This document shows positions 13,578 to 25,973 of a DNA stretch of 64,000 nt, piece after piece; positions within the stretch are counted from its first letter, which is position 1, and each line of letters starts with the position of its first letter. Location: positions 24,538,335 through 24,602,334 of the forward strand of contig NC_088788.1 of NCBI RefSeq assembly GCF_949628265.1, given 5' to 3'. Both the position numbers and the translations under genes were made by a program. Under the pieces are notes generated by a model. It was given only the letters and a program-made list of their open reading frames with translations, did not search any database and had not been told where the DNA came from. Source of the stretch: Cloeon dipterum (lineage: Eukaryota > Arthropoda > Insecta > Ephemeroptera > Baetidae).

Positions 13578-16500
13578 TTACAAGGCAAACAAGGAGTTCT
13601 CCTTGTCGTCTTTGTCTAGTTCTCTGGTGTTTCTGCTTTGAGAAGTCGTGGTTCTCGTGCTGCTCGAGGTGGTGGTAGGTGGCAGGTTCTCTGCTGCAGC
13701 CGCTCGTTCGGCCAAGAACCGCTCAAATTCGCTGCTTGTGAGTGATTCAACAGCTTCCGTTCCAGTCTGTTACAATTTAAAAAATATTTTTCAGACAAAA
13801 TAGTGAAGCACAAAATAGAGAAACATGGTGGAATTGAGGGTTTTTAATATAATAAAAAAACTCAAATGAGAAAATAAAATCTCACCTCCTTTTCACCAAG
13901 CCATGCCTCAATTTCATCAAAATCACTCTCCCTGTGCAACTTAACAAAGAAAACAAAGACAAATGAACGGAAGCAAAAAAACTTTCACAAGAAATAACCA
14001 ACACCAAAAACAAAGGAAAAATATCAAAAGTTTGAAATAAAATTCTTACTTGGCTTCTGGATTGAGCCATTTCCCCTAACGTGGTGCTACTTTGATCTGG
14101 CTGAAGATTGTCTTGGTAAGTACTTCCGCTAAAAAAAATAAAAACCATCTAAGTTGTTACAAAGTTTTCAAATGCCGTTACAAATACCCCTTTTTACTGG
14201 AATCAAGTGTCACATTGCGAGCCTGAGCAAGCTTATCAAATTCTGAATCAGCAGCGCTCTCAGCTCCTTGCTGTGCTTGGACTGAAGGGATCTGACTCAG
14301 CTGAGACAAAGCACCACCGCCAATCGCTGAAATAACAAATCACAAGTTGTAAAGAAAATGTTTAAGAGGACATCAAATTTAACTAAATATATAACACTCA
14401 ATTATTGTAATATAATAAAAGCAGTACTGATCATTTTTAAGAGGTGTGTGTTCTCTGAACTACTTGGTACTAGAAACTTCGAGACGTTTTCCAAGAACGT
14501 TCAAAACATTTGAATTCAAATTACTCTTTCCAAATTGACTTTAATCAGTTATCCTAATTAAGTGATGCATTACTTGTATAACTATTTCTTCTATTAATGA
14601 AATGTAAATTCTGACAATAGGAGGACGGATGTGTGACGATGAAATATAAGTGAAAAATCCTTAACCCAGGAAATTTAGCAAACCTGCTGCACAGCAGACC
14701 AAGTATTGAATAGTTTAAACATTATTATCTCCAGAAATATTTTGTCTATTTGAAGTTATTTCCCCAAGATAAGGTAGCAAAATTAGTGATAAAAAAGCGA
14801 CAGCTATAGAGCAGATAACATGATTATTGCTATTTTTTCCTTCTTTTTTAACCTCAGCTCAGAGCTCAGCATTTTCCGTGGGCTATGAGCTCCCTAAAAC
14901 ATTGCCGAGAAAATAACATGGGGCCTGAGTGGCCATAATATGGAGAAGCTTGAGCCAATTGTCGCCTCCTTGCACAGAGGTTTTTGGTTGAAACTGAAGA
15001 TATTTGTCCTTAGAGCCTACTAAAAGGCAACTACTTATAGATTTGGGTTTGGAACGCCTTTGGCATGCAAAACTAGATTCTAGACTTTGAATCTATGTCG
15101 AATGTTTGAGTTTGTGATAGGACGGCTTTTCCAAGTTTTTACTAAATGATAGACAAAAATTAATGATCCTGTGGATTCAACAAACCGAAACTAAAAAAAC
15201 AGGTAAAATAAATTTTTTATCAACCAGTGAATTGTAAGGCCGTCAAGTTTAATTAAGTCACTATGAGATAACTACAGTATATGATTACCTCAGCTAGCGT
15301 GTCTGGCAAACAAAAGATATTACTCACCAAGGCCAGCGAGTGATGAGGCCGCGCTTGCAGGGCCTGCATCTTCGCTGAGGTCAATCAAGGAAGCCGCAGC
15401 TTCTGCCCCAGCGGCAGCGGCAGGCTGGCCACCTGTCTTGGTGACATCCCTGTTCTTCTCATAGCGGGAGTAACGAAGGAAGAGGTTGTTCATCTCGTCA
15501 TTGATGTGCAGCAGCTCGGCTGTCATCTGGTCGTTTGCCAGTTTTCCGACCAGATCAACCAGACGCCTCTGCATGGCTCTGCAGGTGGCATGCAACTCCT
15601 GCAATAGGGTCAGGTCGCTTGGGTGCTCCTTTCCGGGCACAACCTCCGATAGCATGGAACTCAGCACGCTCATGTTGGTTTTCACAATGTCCATCTCGCT
15701 GCGGAGTTTGGCCATCTGCTCAGGGGTCATGCTCTGCGGGATCGCGGCGCCAATCTCTACAGCAGCCATAGCCTGAGGGGATGAGGTCCTTGGTGGGGAC
15801 GCAGTCACAGGTCGTGGTACTGGAGGAGCCGAGTCAGTTACAGTCTGAAAAAGATTGAGGATATATTGATTTCAGAATATAAGTTGGCAATATTTTAAGA
15901 TACTTAAACCAGTACTGAAAATCATTTTAAACGTAATAAGAACAAGGATGATATGATATACATGTTTCGAGAGGGGTTCTTTCAGTGGCCCAAAATCATA
16001 AGGTCAAAGGTTTATTTACTTATATTCAACAACATTCGACCTTCAATCGCAGAGCTCTGATATTCTAAAGAGCCCATATCTGTAAAATCTGCCGTTTAAA
16101 ATGATATTAATTGAATCAAACATTTAAACAATTTTAATATGAATGCGGGAAAGGCGATTATTAAATCAAGAAATTTTAATCCCATAGGCCCAGAGTGATG
16201 ATATTATCAGAGTGGCTCAATCCAAAGAAGTGTTAAGGTTGGCTATTTTAAGATAACACATTGTCATTTCTTGGGATTAGCCCTAAAAATCAGTCAAAAA
16301 ACTTGATCACAACTTTCTCACTCGAAATGTATGCTTTGTTGGAAAAACTTCCGTCATCATCATCATAAAATACGTGTGTGCCAGGCTATATAATTCATTG
16401 TGGCGACCGGGCGACGTGGCAGTATGTGCACTGCTCCAGCAACGGCAGCAACACATGAAGATTTACCATTTAAAAATTGAGCGTTTAATTCCAAAATAAA

Positions 16501-18493
16501 GTGTGATGGAAGCTATTTTCAATTTTACAGTAAGGTCTCTAATGACTAGTTGGTGTCACTTATTTTCAATTTTGCGCGTTCTTTTTGACAAGTTTTTCAC
16601 AGCATTTGAATAATTTTCCAAGCAAGTTAATGCATTATAATGATCATAGGAATAGTGTGACCCCTAAAAATTACAAAAATTTAGGGTTTAAGTGCGCATG
16701 GTTCAGACGTCATTATTGCTGCGGTTTCTTGAGAGCCATGCCATGGAACATGCAGAGAGTTTGCCATTGCACAGCCACCTTAAGAATCATTTCCCAAAAA
16801 GCAGCATCTTTGTTCACAAAAATCTATATTTTGCTCGGGGAGTACACATCAAGCTTGTCTACTTAAAGGGAAAAAAGTAAATAACAAGCTAACCAGCGAT
16901 AAGAATCGAAACAAATATTATAATTATAATCTCTTATCATCATGGCAGGAATATTATTACTTGTAGATGATTTTTTTTTTAATTTCATATAATTATGCTT
17001 TGAATCAGGAAAACTAAGTAGTTACAAACTTCCGAGGTAGTGAAATTAACTTTACATTAAATTTAATATTGCGCCTTCTCCAAAACAGTATAGATTTGAA
17101 GTACCAAATGAATAATATTTAGTGCTGTCACGTTTAAACAGCTCAACATTATTATGTTTTTTTGAAAGTTTAACTCACCCTCTGGGGTGTAATTATGGGA
17201 GCCATGGTATCCAGATCAGTCATGGGGAACTCAATCCCTTTCTGTCGGAGTTCACTGTAGACGGAAACAACGCCAGACATTTCACTCTGGTGGCGGAAAG
17301 CATCTGCCCAGCTCTGAATCAAGCTCAGAACTTTTTCTTGAACAACAGTAGGTGGATCGTTTTTAGGACCTGTAAATTGTTCAGTGATCAATGGCAATGC
17401 CGAATAAAAGCCATGAAATTCTCACCAATTAGTTTGACTAGCTCAGAAACGAAATCCTTGCTACACGCAAGAACGTGAAATCTCTTGCCACAATTTTTGA
17501 CGCAAGTTTCCAAAACCTTTAAAGATATTAAAATGTAAGTTTAGTTGACAACAAAAGTAATATCTTCTTTAGTGAGCATATTAGCATAATATAAAGTAAT
17601 GCGATGGACACTAAAATTTGATATATATTTAAGCATGTAGATTGAATAGTTTGGAATAAAATTAATCATATTTATGTGTATGAATTTTTGCGCGTTGAGC
17701 GGTTATGATCAAATTCCAAAATCAATTTCATGAGTACCGTTAGTGTATACATGACGACTGTATAATTTTTCCCAGCATTTTGTTGTAGCCGTTTTCTGAT
17801 GGCTTTAATTCCGTCCTTAGGACCGTCCTCCGTATCATTAATCAAGTCACAGATCTCCATATTTAAGGCCCAATTCTCACTGGCCAGAGACGCGTCGGTA
17901 GCACTTGCTGAAAAGAAAACATGACAATCAACATGTTCAGCTCATTATTTCCAGCAGAAAAAAATCCTAAGATATTCAGAGCATGACTCATAATCCACTT
18001 ATTCCGTTTTCTATATTCACAGTTTAATCAGTGTTTTCATCGTCAAATGCTATTTTTTGTTGTTTGAATAATTATTTTTTCGTTCACGTGACTGCTAACA
18101 GCTTGCTCACATGACCCTTTCTTACGTAAGGTCTGGGCTTGTTGATAGGAGAGGAAACAGTGAGCACCGCTGTGTAAAAAGGTGTCTCCGTTTTCTGCAT
18201 AAGGCTTCATTGATGCAATTATACATATTTTCAATCTCGCACCGTGTAAACACGTGAAGAGCACGTAATAATTAAAACGTAATAAAACACCGATTTGATA
18301 TCTTTTATCGTTAACCAGCAACGAGCACGATAAGGAGTTCTCACCCGCGTGTAAATAATACAAAACGAGGAAAAGGTGAGCTGTCAAATTTGTGCATAAG
18401 TGTCGTCACGTCGAGCGTAGCGACAAAGCTGTTATACATACCTATCCGCTGACCCACAGGTGTAGTCAGCGGGTTCTTCTCGAAGAACGACAT
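13578..18493 (-). CDS. TOM1: TOM1: VHS-GAT endosomal sorting adaptor
   Basis: Nine exons on the minus strand: 18442-18493, 17738-17907, 17426-17516, 17179-17369, 15328-15844, 14188-14326, 14050-14128, 13886-13939 and 13578-13766, giving 493 residues, the usual TOM1 length. An N-terminal VHS domain (about 6-150; [49 protein letters not shown]) is followed by a GAT domain (about 205-300; [35 protein letters not shown]). A clathrin-box-like LIDLS lies near residue 321. The C-terminus has the TOM1-specific [27 protein letters not shown] and final LFAL. It binds ubiquitinated cargo with Tollip and clathrin on endosomes. A second in-frame ATG lies 15 nt upstream (18508); I chose 18493 because it aligns with the family start. 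For the 54-nt exon I chose the acceptor TTTGTTAAG at 13940, the one that keeps frame. Confidence 0.95.
14845..14909 (+). repeat. Dispersed repeat, copy 1 (TOM1 intron)
   Basis: About 65 bp sharing TTTTTAACCTC, GCTCAGCAT, GGCTATGAG and GCCGAG in the same order and spacing with 30101-30166. One 8-nt gap separates the copies. It lies in the 1-kb TOM1 intron between the GAT exon and the following one. Family unknown. Confidence 0.45.
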
Positions 18494-19136
18494 TATTTCG
18501 GTCGTCATTGGACTAGCCGAGGCAAACAAATTGGCGATGATGGATCAGACGAAAGGCTGAGCGTTAGTAAGGCTTGCAAAGTCGCTGGGTTCAACTCTGG
18601 TGTACGCTCGCTCGTCGTAAATCACTTTACACCGAGCTTTTCTGTTTTCTGCTTCTGCTTCGTCAACTGATCCACAGTAAATATAAGGAAAAGCCCCGCC
18701 CACACAGAGTTGTGTTGCGGTGCTCCGCCACTAGGTGGAAATTTTTACTATTGAATTAATTTTAGTCCTTATTTTAGTACATAACTTTGCAATAATTATT
18801 ATTGAGGTTAATGAAAAGCGACGAAATATAAAATCATTTTGGACTCAAATGAATCAGATTTATGTATGCACTTTTGATAAATATACATATTATATTGTGC
18901 TGAGCGTAGGAAAAATTAAGTTAGTAATTAGGAAATAATAATTAAGGAAACGTAAGCGAAAGACATTTTTCATGAAGATCAATGTGAAACTTTATTTTGG
19001 AAAAAAGATTCTGAAAACTTAAATAGAAATATATATTTTATAGTTCATTGGGTAGCGTTGCACATTCCTAAAACGCATGTAAGTACAAAATGCAAAGTTT
19101 ATTTACATAATAATTGATGACACATTACATGAAAGA
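18494..19136. promoter_or_regulatory. TOM1 upstream region and PPIL4 3' end
   Basis: The left part carries the TOM1 promoter and leader on the minus strand. The right part is the 3' UTR of PPIL4, with AATAAA signals (read on minus) at about 19099-19104 and 18991-18996. The ORFs here are short and not protein-like. Confidence 0.5.
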
Positions 19137-22100
19137 TCAATCAGAAGATGTAACAGTTGACCGGCGCTTGTTTGGTTTTATGGGTTTAATAGCTTCATCT
19201 TTTTTACATTCAAGTGTCTTCTTGACTTCAGTGCTTTTATCTGGCTGGTCCTTTTCCTTCAAAGGTTCGTTATTTGCTTTCTTAGCACCATCCTTGGCAG
19301 TGGTCTTTTTTGACTTAATCGCCTTCTTCTTTTTCTTGGGTTCGGAGTCACTGCTGCTGCTACTGCTGCTTGAAGAATCAGAACTGGATGTGTCCACTTT
19401 CTTTTTCTTTTTGGTTACTCTCTTCTTCTTTTTCTTTGCTGGTTCGCTGTCTGAGGAGTCTGAGGAACTGTTTGACGATGAAGACGAAGAGGAAGTGCTA
19501 CTGTCCTTTCTTCTCTTCTTGCTTGGCTTCTTTTTCTTCACCGTTTTGCTTTTCCGTTTCTTTTTCCTCGATTGTTCTGAGTCTGAAGAACTGGAACTAC
19601 TGTCTGAGGAACTATCTGAACTGTCCTCACTAGAGCTGTCTTGGCGCTTTAGTCTTCTTTTCAGTTTCTTATCTTTTGAACTTGCAGATTTGCTTTTCTT
19701 GGAGTCGGTGGAGCTTTTCCTCAGCTTCTTTTCGTCAGCCTTGTCCTTCGTTCCCTTTTCTGGCTCCTTCTCGTTTTTACCCTTGCCTAACGCTTCTTTG
19801 GACTTGACACGTGCAGCAGCTTTTGCAACTTTGAGTTCTGAATTCTTTTCCTTCACTTTTGTTTCAGTTTTAGAGTCGGATTTGAATTTCTCCTCCTTTT
19901 TCACTTCACGCCGTTTGGAGTCAGCAGATTTCGCACCTTTACCTTTGTCGCTCTTCTTCTCAACAGAGACGTCGCCACGTTTGCCATTTTGGCTGCTGGC
20001 CTTATTTTTTTCACCACTCAAATCACTCTCACTCTCAAGCTTTCTTTTTAAGTCCTGCTCAGACCTGACACTGCTGCTGGCCGAGCTACGGCTAGCAGCA
20101 GACTCTTTCTTCACTGACACAGACTTAGTCTTTTCTTCGCTTTTCACAATTCGCCTCTCATCGATCGAGCTTTCCTCGCTTTTCTTCCCTTTGTTATCAC
20201 GGCTGGTGCTGGTGCTGGGCCTCTTTTCAAAACTTGGACTTCTCTTTCGCTCCCTTTTAGACGCAGGGCTCTTGGAGCGCCTGCGCGCAGGACTCCTGGA
20301 GCGTTTCTTCGGTGGAGGACTTCTGCTTGCAGGAGTCTTGCTCATCGGGCTCTTGCTCCTCCTGGCCCTGGGAGTTCTACTTCTGCTGGACGAACTCTTC
20401 CTGATTGATCTGCTTTGGACAGGGCTTCTACTTTTCCTCCTCCTTGGACTCCTGCTGCTCATGATGGCGGGGCTCCTGCTCCTCCTTCTGACAGGGGCGA
20501 CAGGGCTTCTGCTCCGCCTCCTTATTGGACTTCTACTTCGGTTCCTCAACGAGCCTTTCCTGGCTGGACTTCTGCTTTTTCGCCTAACTGGGCTCCGGCT
20601 TCGCGGCCTAAACTGTCGTTCTCGACTTCGACTTCTTGGCTTTCTGTCTCTCCGTTCTCGACTCCTGCTTCTATTTCTCCGGTCCCTGTCTCTGCGGCGG
20701 TCCTCATTGCTCCAGCTTCGTTTCCTGTTTTTTTCGATGCGAGACACATCTCTACCCCTGTTGCGCTGCTGCATCATCACCTGGCCTCTGCCCGGCTTGT
20801 CAGAGAGACTGCTGCTCCTGCGCCTCCTCTCCTCATGTCTTTCCTTTTCTTGTTTCAGGCGGTTGGATCTGCTCTCGCGTATTGGGCTGCGGGATTTGCC
20901 GTCTGGACGGGGCCGTTTGTCCTAAAATCAGAATTTGTTCAATGAATTAATTAATGGTTTATTAAACGCAAAATATGCGTGCAACACTCTACATTTAAAG
21001 GTTAATCAATTTGTTCAATGAAGAATGATATTTAATAGACCAAAATTAGAATTTATATATTTTCCTAGATATAATTTGCAGGTATCTTCATGAGAAGACA
21101 CTTATAAAAATATCATCACATGGCTAGTAAATAAGAAGAATACCATTTAGCTTTCAATCTTTAATCTAAACGTAATTGGCTAACCAAAATTCATTTGGTC
21201 AAATCAAAATTGTTTTTGGATTGTGATTTGGTTATTTCAAAAAATAATTAAGACCAATACATGGTAAAATGGCTGAAGATTGACCTTAAATTAATATTAA
21301 ATTAACTAAATGATATCTCATGGAATTATATCAACTTGGTTGGACTTACAATATTAACTAGTCCCCTTATAACTTAAATATTACACAAATATGCAGTGGA
21401 AGCACTTACATGTCCATTTCGACGCTTGTCATTAAAATTAAACTCTCCTTCGCCAACATGTTCCACGCCACGACCTGAAAATATTTTCAAATGAGCACCT
21501 AATCATTAGAAAAATGATCTTAATTTATCTTACCTTTCCCTTTCCATTTCAGTTTTGCCACGCTCTGGCTGAAGTCAACATGAATTCGTCTGTCATCAAT
21601 GAGGACATTGTCCATTTTAAAATAAGCATCTTCACAGGCTTTTTGATCATCAAACTCAATGAAGGCATATTGAAGAGAGTCACCAGTCACCTTGTCTCTA
21701 ATAATCTCACAGCTAAAATCAGACAAATAATTGATCACAAGATCGGAAGAAAATATGACTAGCCAACCTGTTAATTTTGCCAAATCTGCTGAAAATAATC
21801 TCCAAATCTTCATCTGAGGTTACAGGGTTTAGTTTGCAGACAAACAGAACGTTCTCTGGAGGTGCTGTTTCAGCGTCAGGCAGATCTCCAACAATCTCAA
21901 GGATCGTTGCTCTTGCTGCCGCTTCCTTTTCTTTGGCCAGCTCTTCAACTTCCTCAAGAGTCTTCCCTTCCATTTCATCAATAGCCTCGTCAGGAGCGAT
22001 TCGGCCATTCTAGAAACATACAATTAATACTTTCTTTTCACCACCACGGTGCTCTTACTTGAAGTCGGTCTGGAGTCGGAGATGGGGAGCGATCTGGAAC

Positions 22101-22872
22101 TTTGAGGCCAGGGGGGTCCTCAAATGGGTCTTCAAGGACAACGGTGTGAGTTATTCGGATGTCTTGGTAAGGCCTGTGTCCATCGTCGCAAATTGTTTCA
22201 TTGATTTTGATAAGAACGTCTTCTCCATCGGTTACTTCTCCAAATACCAGGTGTTCCCCATCTAGGTAGTTCAGTTCGGATCCAAGGGTGAAGAAAAACT
22301 GACTGCCAAACATGTTGTCTCCGCAATTGACCATTGATATGAGCCCAGCTCTGGTGTGCTTGATTTTGGGCAACTGCTCTCCAGCATAATATTTTGCGCC
22401 GTCCCCATAGAGAAAGCTAAAACAGATTTAGCAATCCATTATTGTGTGATCGCTGAAAAACGAAAAAAAAAACAAGTAAAATATTCGAACATGACGATTC
22501 AGTCCTACTTTTATTATTTGAGACAATTGCTGGTCATTGTTACAGTATGCTGATTACAAGAAATACGGAAGTTTTAATTGGCCTTGAATTGTAACGGGCT
22601 TACCTGAAAATGGAAGCACCGTCGTTGCCTGATCCAGTAACGTCTCCAGTTTGTGCGATGAAATTGCGCTGGACGTGATGGAACAGGTTATAGTTGTAAT
22701 ACTTGGTCTTGCAGAGCTTCAAGAAGTTCAGGCACGCTGAAAGGTACGTAAATTTGGTTACTTTTCAGTGAGCATATGCGCGAGAAAGTGGGAGCGTCTT
22801 ACTTTTCGGCCGGTCCTTGATGAACAGGTCAACTGTGATGTCACCAAGGGTGGTCTCAATGACCACGGCCAT
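19137..22872 (-). CDS. PPIL4: PPIL4: cyclophilin-RRM protein with long RS tail
   Basis: Seven exons on the minus strand: 22803-22872, 22604-22736, 22059-22416, 21768-22009, 21534-21712, 21410-21474 and 19137-20921, giving 943 residues. The N-terminal cyclophilin-type peptidyl-prolyl isomerase domain spans about 1-165 ([53 protein letters not shown]). A linker with VGDLPDAE leads to an RRM at about 240-320 (RNP2 LFVCKL, RNP1 YAFIEF, then [19 protein letters not shown]). The last exon alone encodes 594 residues. Its first part is Arg-Ser dipeptide rich with SRSP repeats; later parts are Lys/Ser/Glu rich with acidic serine runs. The family is nuclear and associated with the spliceosome. The tail is much longer than that of human PPIL4; insect homologues are also RS-rich. 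An acceptor just upstream of the ATG shows a 5'-UTR intron. Confidence 0.96.
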
Positions 22873-24666
22873 TTCGAGGCCTGCAAACAAGATGCCAAAG
22901 AAATATGAGTGCTGGTCTAAAAAAATTAGTGTCAAGTAAACAAGAGGGTAGATACATTCGTCGTGTGATGAGATAGGTTGAAGATATTTAATAGGAAAAG
23001 TGAGAGCGCGTCTTTTTGTTCAAAGCGATGGACACGTCGCAACGCGCTGCGATTTTACGCAAATTATGTTCCATCGCTGATTTATTCGAGAACTAGTTTC
23101 CACAGCATGAGTAGAGCATGATTAAAACTCAAGAATGCCACAAAATTTACCTGTTCTATCAGAAGATTTAGGACGAGAATGCAAAATCCACAAGAGCAAC
23201 AGCCGGTCAATGTGTCACAAACGCATGATATGGCGGCGTTCGCTGCCTCGCTGCAAAACAAAAACTCAATTCAAACTCAACTGGCGCGAAAATCATGCTG
23301 CTTACGAGTTTCGAGTAACGATCCAGATCGACATAGACTAATTTGTATAAATAAATAAGGTAAATAACTCTTGGACTGGCAAAAGTGAAAAATTAACAGA
23401 AATCTCGCACAATATCTTTCATACCGGATAACAATAACATGCAACTCATTGTCAGTAGTGGTTCTGGTTCGAAGAGTTTCGAACTTTCACTAATATAATA
23501 GCAGCTCTCGCACTGTTCCTAGGCTTCACTGTAAAAAATGGTAAAAAACCAACACGCACAGAATCAATTTGCATTCCCACCGCAAGATCTCTCCAAGAAG
23601 CTTTGTCGATGTCTTTTAAGAAAATTCAAGTGAAAAAATATGACGAAATGGCAAAATTCAAGGAATATTATATATATATATATATATTATTATTATATTA
23701 ATTATTGCTGTAACTGTAAATTGAAAAGAAAAAATCAATTCACTTTATAAAATTAAATAATAATAAATTTTTCCAGTTGGATTTATTGGCTGTACTTAAT
23801 ATACTTCCTAGGAAAATATTAATTTGATTAATTTAAATATCTTTGGTGAAACTAAATTAACCATGCTTACCTAATATATTCAGATTTGAACAGTAATAAA
23901 ATATACCTATGCATTATTTACTACATTTTTTGTTGGGTGCTACTTCTCTTTCAAACGGCAAAAATACCGTCTAAAATAATAATTAATTATTCTAATCTAA
24001 AAAGTACGGGTCCAGGTGGTGCGCGCCACTTTTGCAGCTCCGCGGTGGTGAAAAGCACCGGCTGCTAAGTGAGAGAGGGCTCGCTGGGGTGCGTGCTGTC
24101 CCTTTCCATTCAGCAACAAACATCAATGATGCCTCAACCACGCCCTTGCACCCTGCTCACCAATGACGACGCGACTGCCAAGGTCACTTGTGCATTTTGC
24201 CTATCTAAATCGCTTTGCAAATTGAATTCTTGTGTCGCCTTGGAGCATCTGCTGGCTGCCTTGGTGGCGTCGGAAAAATTAGGGGGCTGACGGGGGCTGC
24301 TGCCACCCCCGCTTTCTCGGCATGAGAGCCTGACATCAGGCGCACATGCAAATTTTTCGTTTCACCCCACGCGCGCACTGCCATGCCAACGCCTGCCAGC
24401 AGCAACCCCGAAAATAAAAACGAATTTTCTCGCACGCTCTCTACTGCCCGTGTTGATAAGCAAAAGAGGGACCCATTAAGCGATTGAATGCGAACTTTCT
24501 GTTTGATTTTGATCAATTTGAATTTTTTATTTTGGTTTAACTCCACAACGAGCTTTAATAATATGGAAAACTGGCTTAAAATTTGCACTCAAAGAAGGCA
24601 TTTCTGCTGATGAAATAATCGTCGCTTGTGAAAGTTGAGTTTTCTTACCTAAGAGCTACGTGATAC
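22873..24666. promoter_or_regulatory. PPIL4 leader and flank, then noncoding DNA
   Basis: On the minus strand a 3' splice site (TTTGCAG) sits at about 22881, just before the PPIL4 ATG, and a matching donor (CAG/GTAAAT) near 23150. The leader exon and promoter therefore lie just above 23150. Beyond 23400 the sequence is AT-rich with a short TA run near 23668. A GC-richer island at about 24000-24480 has no convincing coding exon. Confidence 0.45.
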
Positions 24667-24674
24667 GTGATAGA

Positions 24675-25965
24675 TAGGGATGTGCAAAACCGATTATCGA
24701 TTATTTTTTCTTTTGCCTTTATGATGTCGGGACTATCAAATGAGTACGAATCATCAATTTTTAAGCATTTTGACAGATTTTAGAAATCGATTATTTTCGA
24801 TTATTTCATCGAAACCAACTATTTTTCGATTATCTCCCATAAAAAAGCGATTATTGTTTGATTTCTTAAAAAGGGGTTATTTTCCACTATATTTTGTCGA
24901 AAACCACGCAATCCGCGAAAGTGCAACAATGTTTAAAGCATCAGAGAGGTTGCAAAAGCGAATTTTTTTAAAGGAATCTTACAAAACAGATAATTTTTAA
25001 GCAATGAATCATTTAAATATATAGTAGTTATTGCTTTAATAACTCAAATGTTTTATCTTTTAACAGTAATGTACGTGAGCAATGATTGATTTGCAATGTA
25101 ATAATTTGTAAGGACCGCATGAGGTAACCAGTTCCAGAAAGTTTTTGTTATTTAAAGTATAACTCTACAGCAAAAAAATATTTTAAATTTTACCCAAAAT
25201 TAGAGAAAAGCCTAAATTTTTTCCAAATTAGCGAGAAAATCGGCTATTAAGCTTGCATGTTAGTCATATTGCCAGTCTAATCAATATATTGATTTGAAGT
25301 CATAGTTTATTTCACCAGAAGAGAAATTTAGATCATAAATCACATACCATTAATTGGACAGATCGTGACGAAAGGGATCAAAATTAAGCGAAAAACTCTT
25401 TGACAAGCTCTATAATTTGTCAAGCAGTTGGGCAATATCTGAACTTCAATTGTTTGACAGACCTGATTTCATTATTGCTCATTGTAGAAGTTGCTTAGTT
25501 CCAAAAACAATATAGAGCCAACAATGCAAAAATATTTAATCTTTAGCGGACTGTTAATTGTAAGTTCTACTTTAACTTTCTCACTCAAACAATTATTTTT
25601 TAAGTATTTTGACCTATCGCTGCGACTTTAATTAAATTTTAACTGTCTAAAAATACTTGAACACGACTAAAACATTCCACAAAGCTAGTAGTGATATAAA
25701 AATTTAAAATTGTTTTCGGCAAAATTTTACAAATTTTGATATCCTTAACGAACTTCTTTTGCTTTTCGAATAAAAAATATGTATCATAGAAAAATATATA
25801 ATTTATCGCTTATATATTATAGGAACAGGAAACCACATATGAAACCGATTATTTGATAGATTATTTGACTACAAATCGATTATAAAACCGATTATTTGCC
25901 TCTGAATTTCCGACTATAATAATCGATTATTTCTTTGCCAAATCGACTATTTTTGCACATCCCTA
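24675..25965. mobile_element. Nonautonomous hAT-type DNA transposon
   Basis: Perfect 15-bp terminal inverted repeats, TAGGGATGTGCAAAA at 24675-24689 and its reverse complement at 25951-25965, bound 1,291 bp. They are flanked by an exact 8-bp target duplication, GTGATAGA at 24667-24674 and 25966-25973. An 8-bp duplication plus this terminal sequence is typical of the hAT superfamily. Both ends carry clustered subterminal CGATTATT-type repeats in the first and last 150-200 bp, as expected for hAT transposase binding sites. The interior is AT-rich and has no transposase ORF, so it would need a transposase in trans. The perfect ends and duplication suggest a fairly recent insertion. Confidence 0.9.
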
Positions 25966-25973
25966 GTGATAGA

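Noticed and set aside
18540-18610. A tRNA-like GGTTCAACTC box, considered as a tRNA gene
   Set aside because: There is no matching A box or cloverleaf. The same holds for GGTTCGAAGC near 26905. No tRNA is supported in the window.
19114-20925. A 603-residue plus-strand ORF rich in Leu, Phe and Ser
   Set aside because: It is the antisense of the RS/Lys-rich PPIL4 exon. The low-complexity codons (AGX, AAG, GAX) contain few stops on the other strand.
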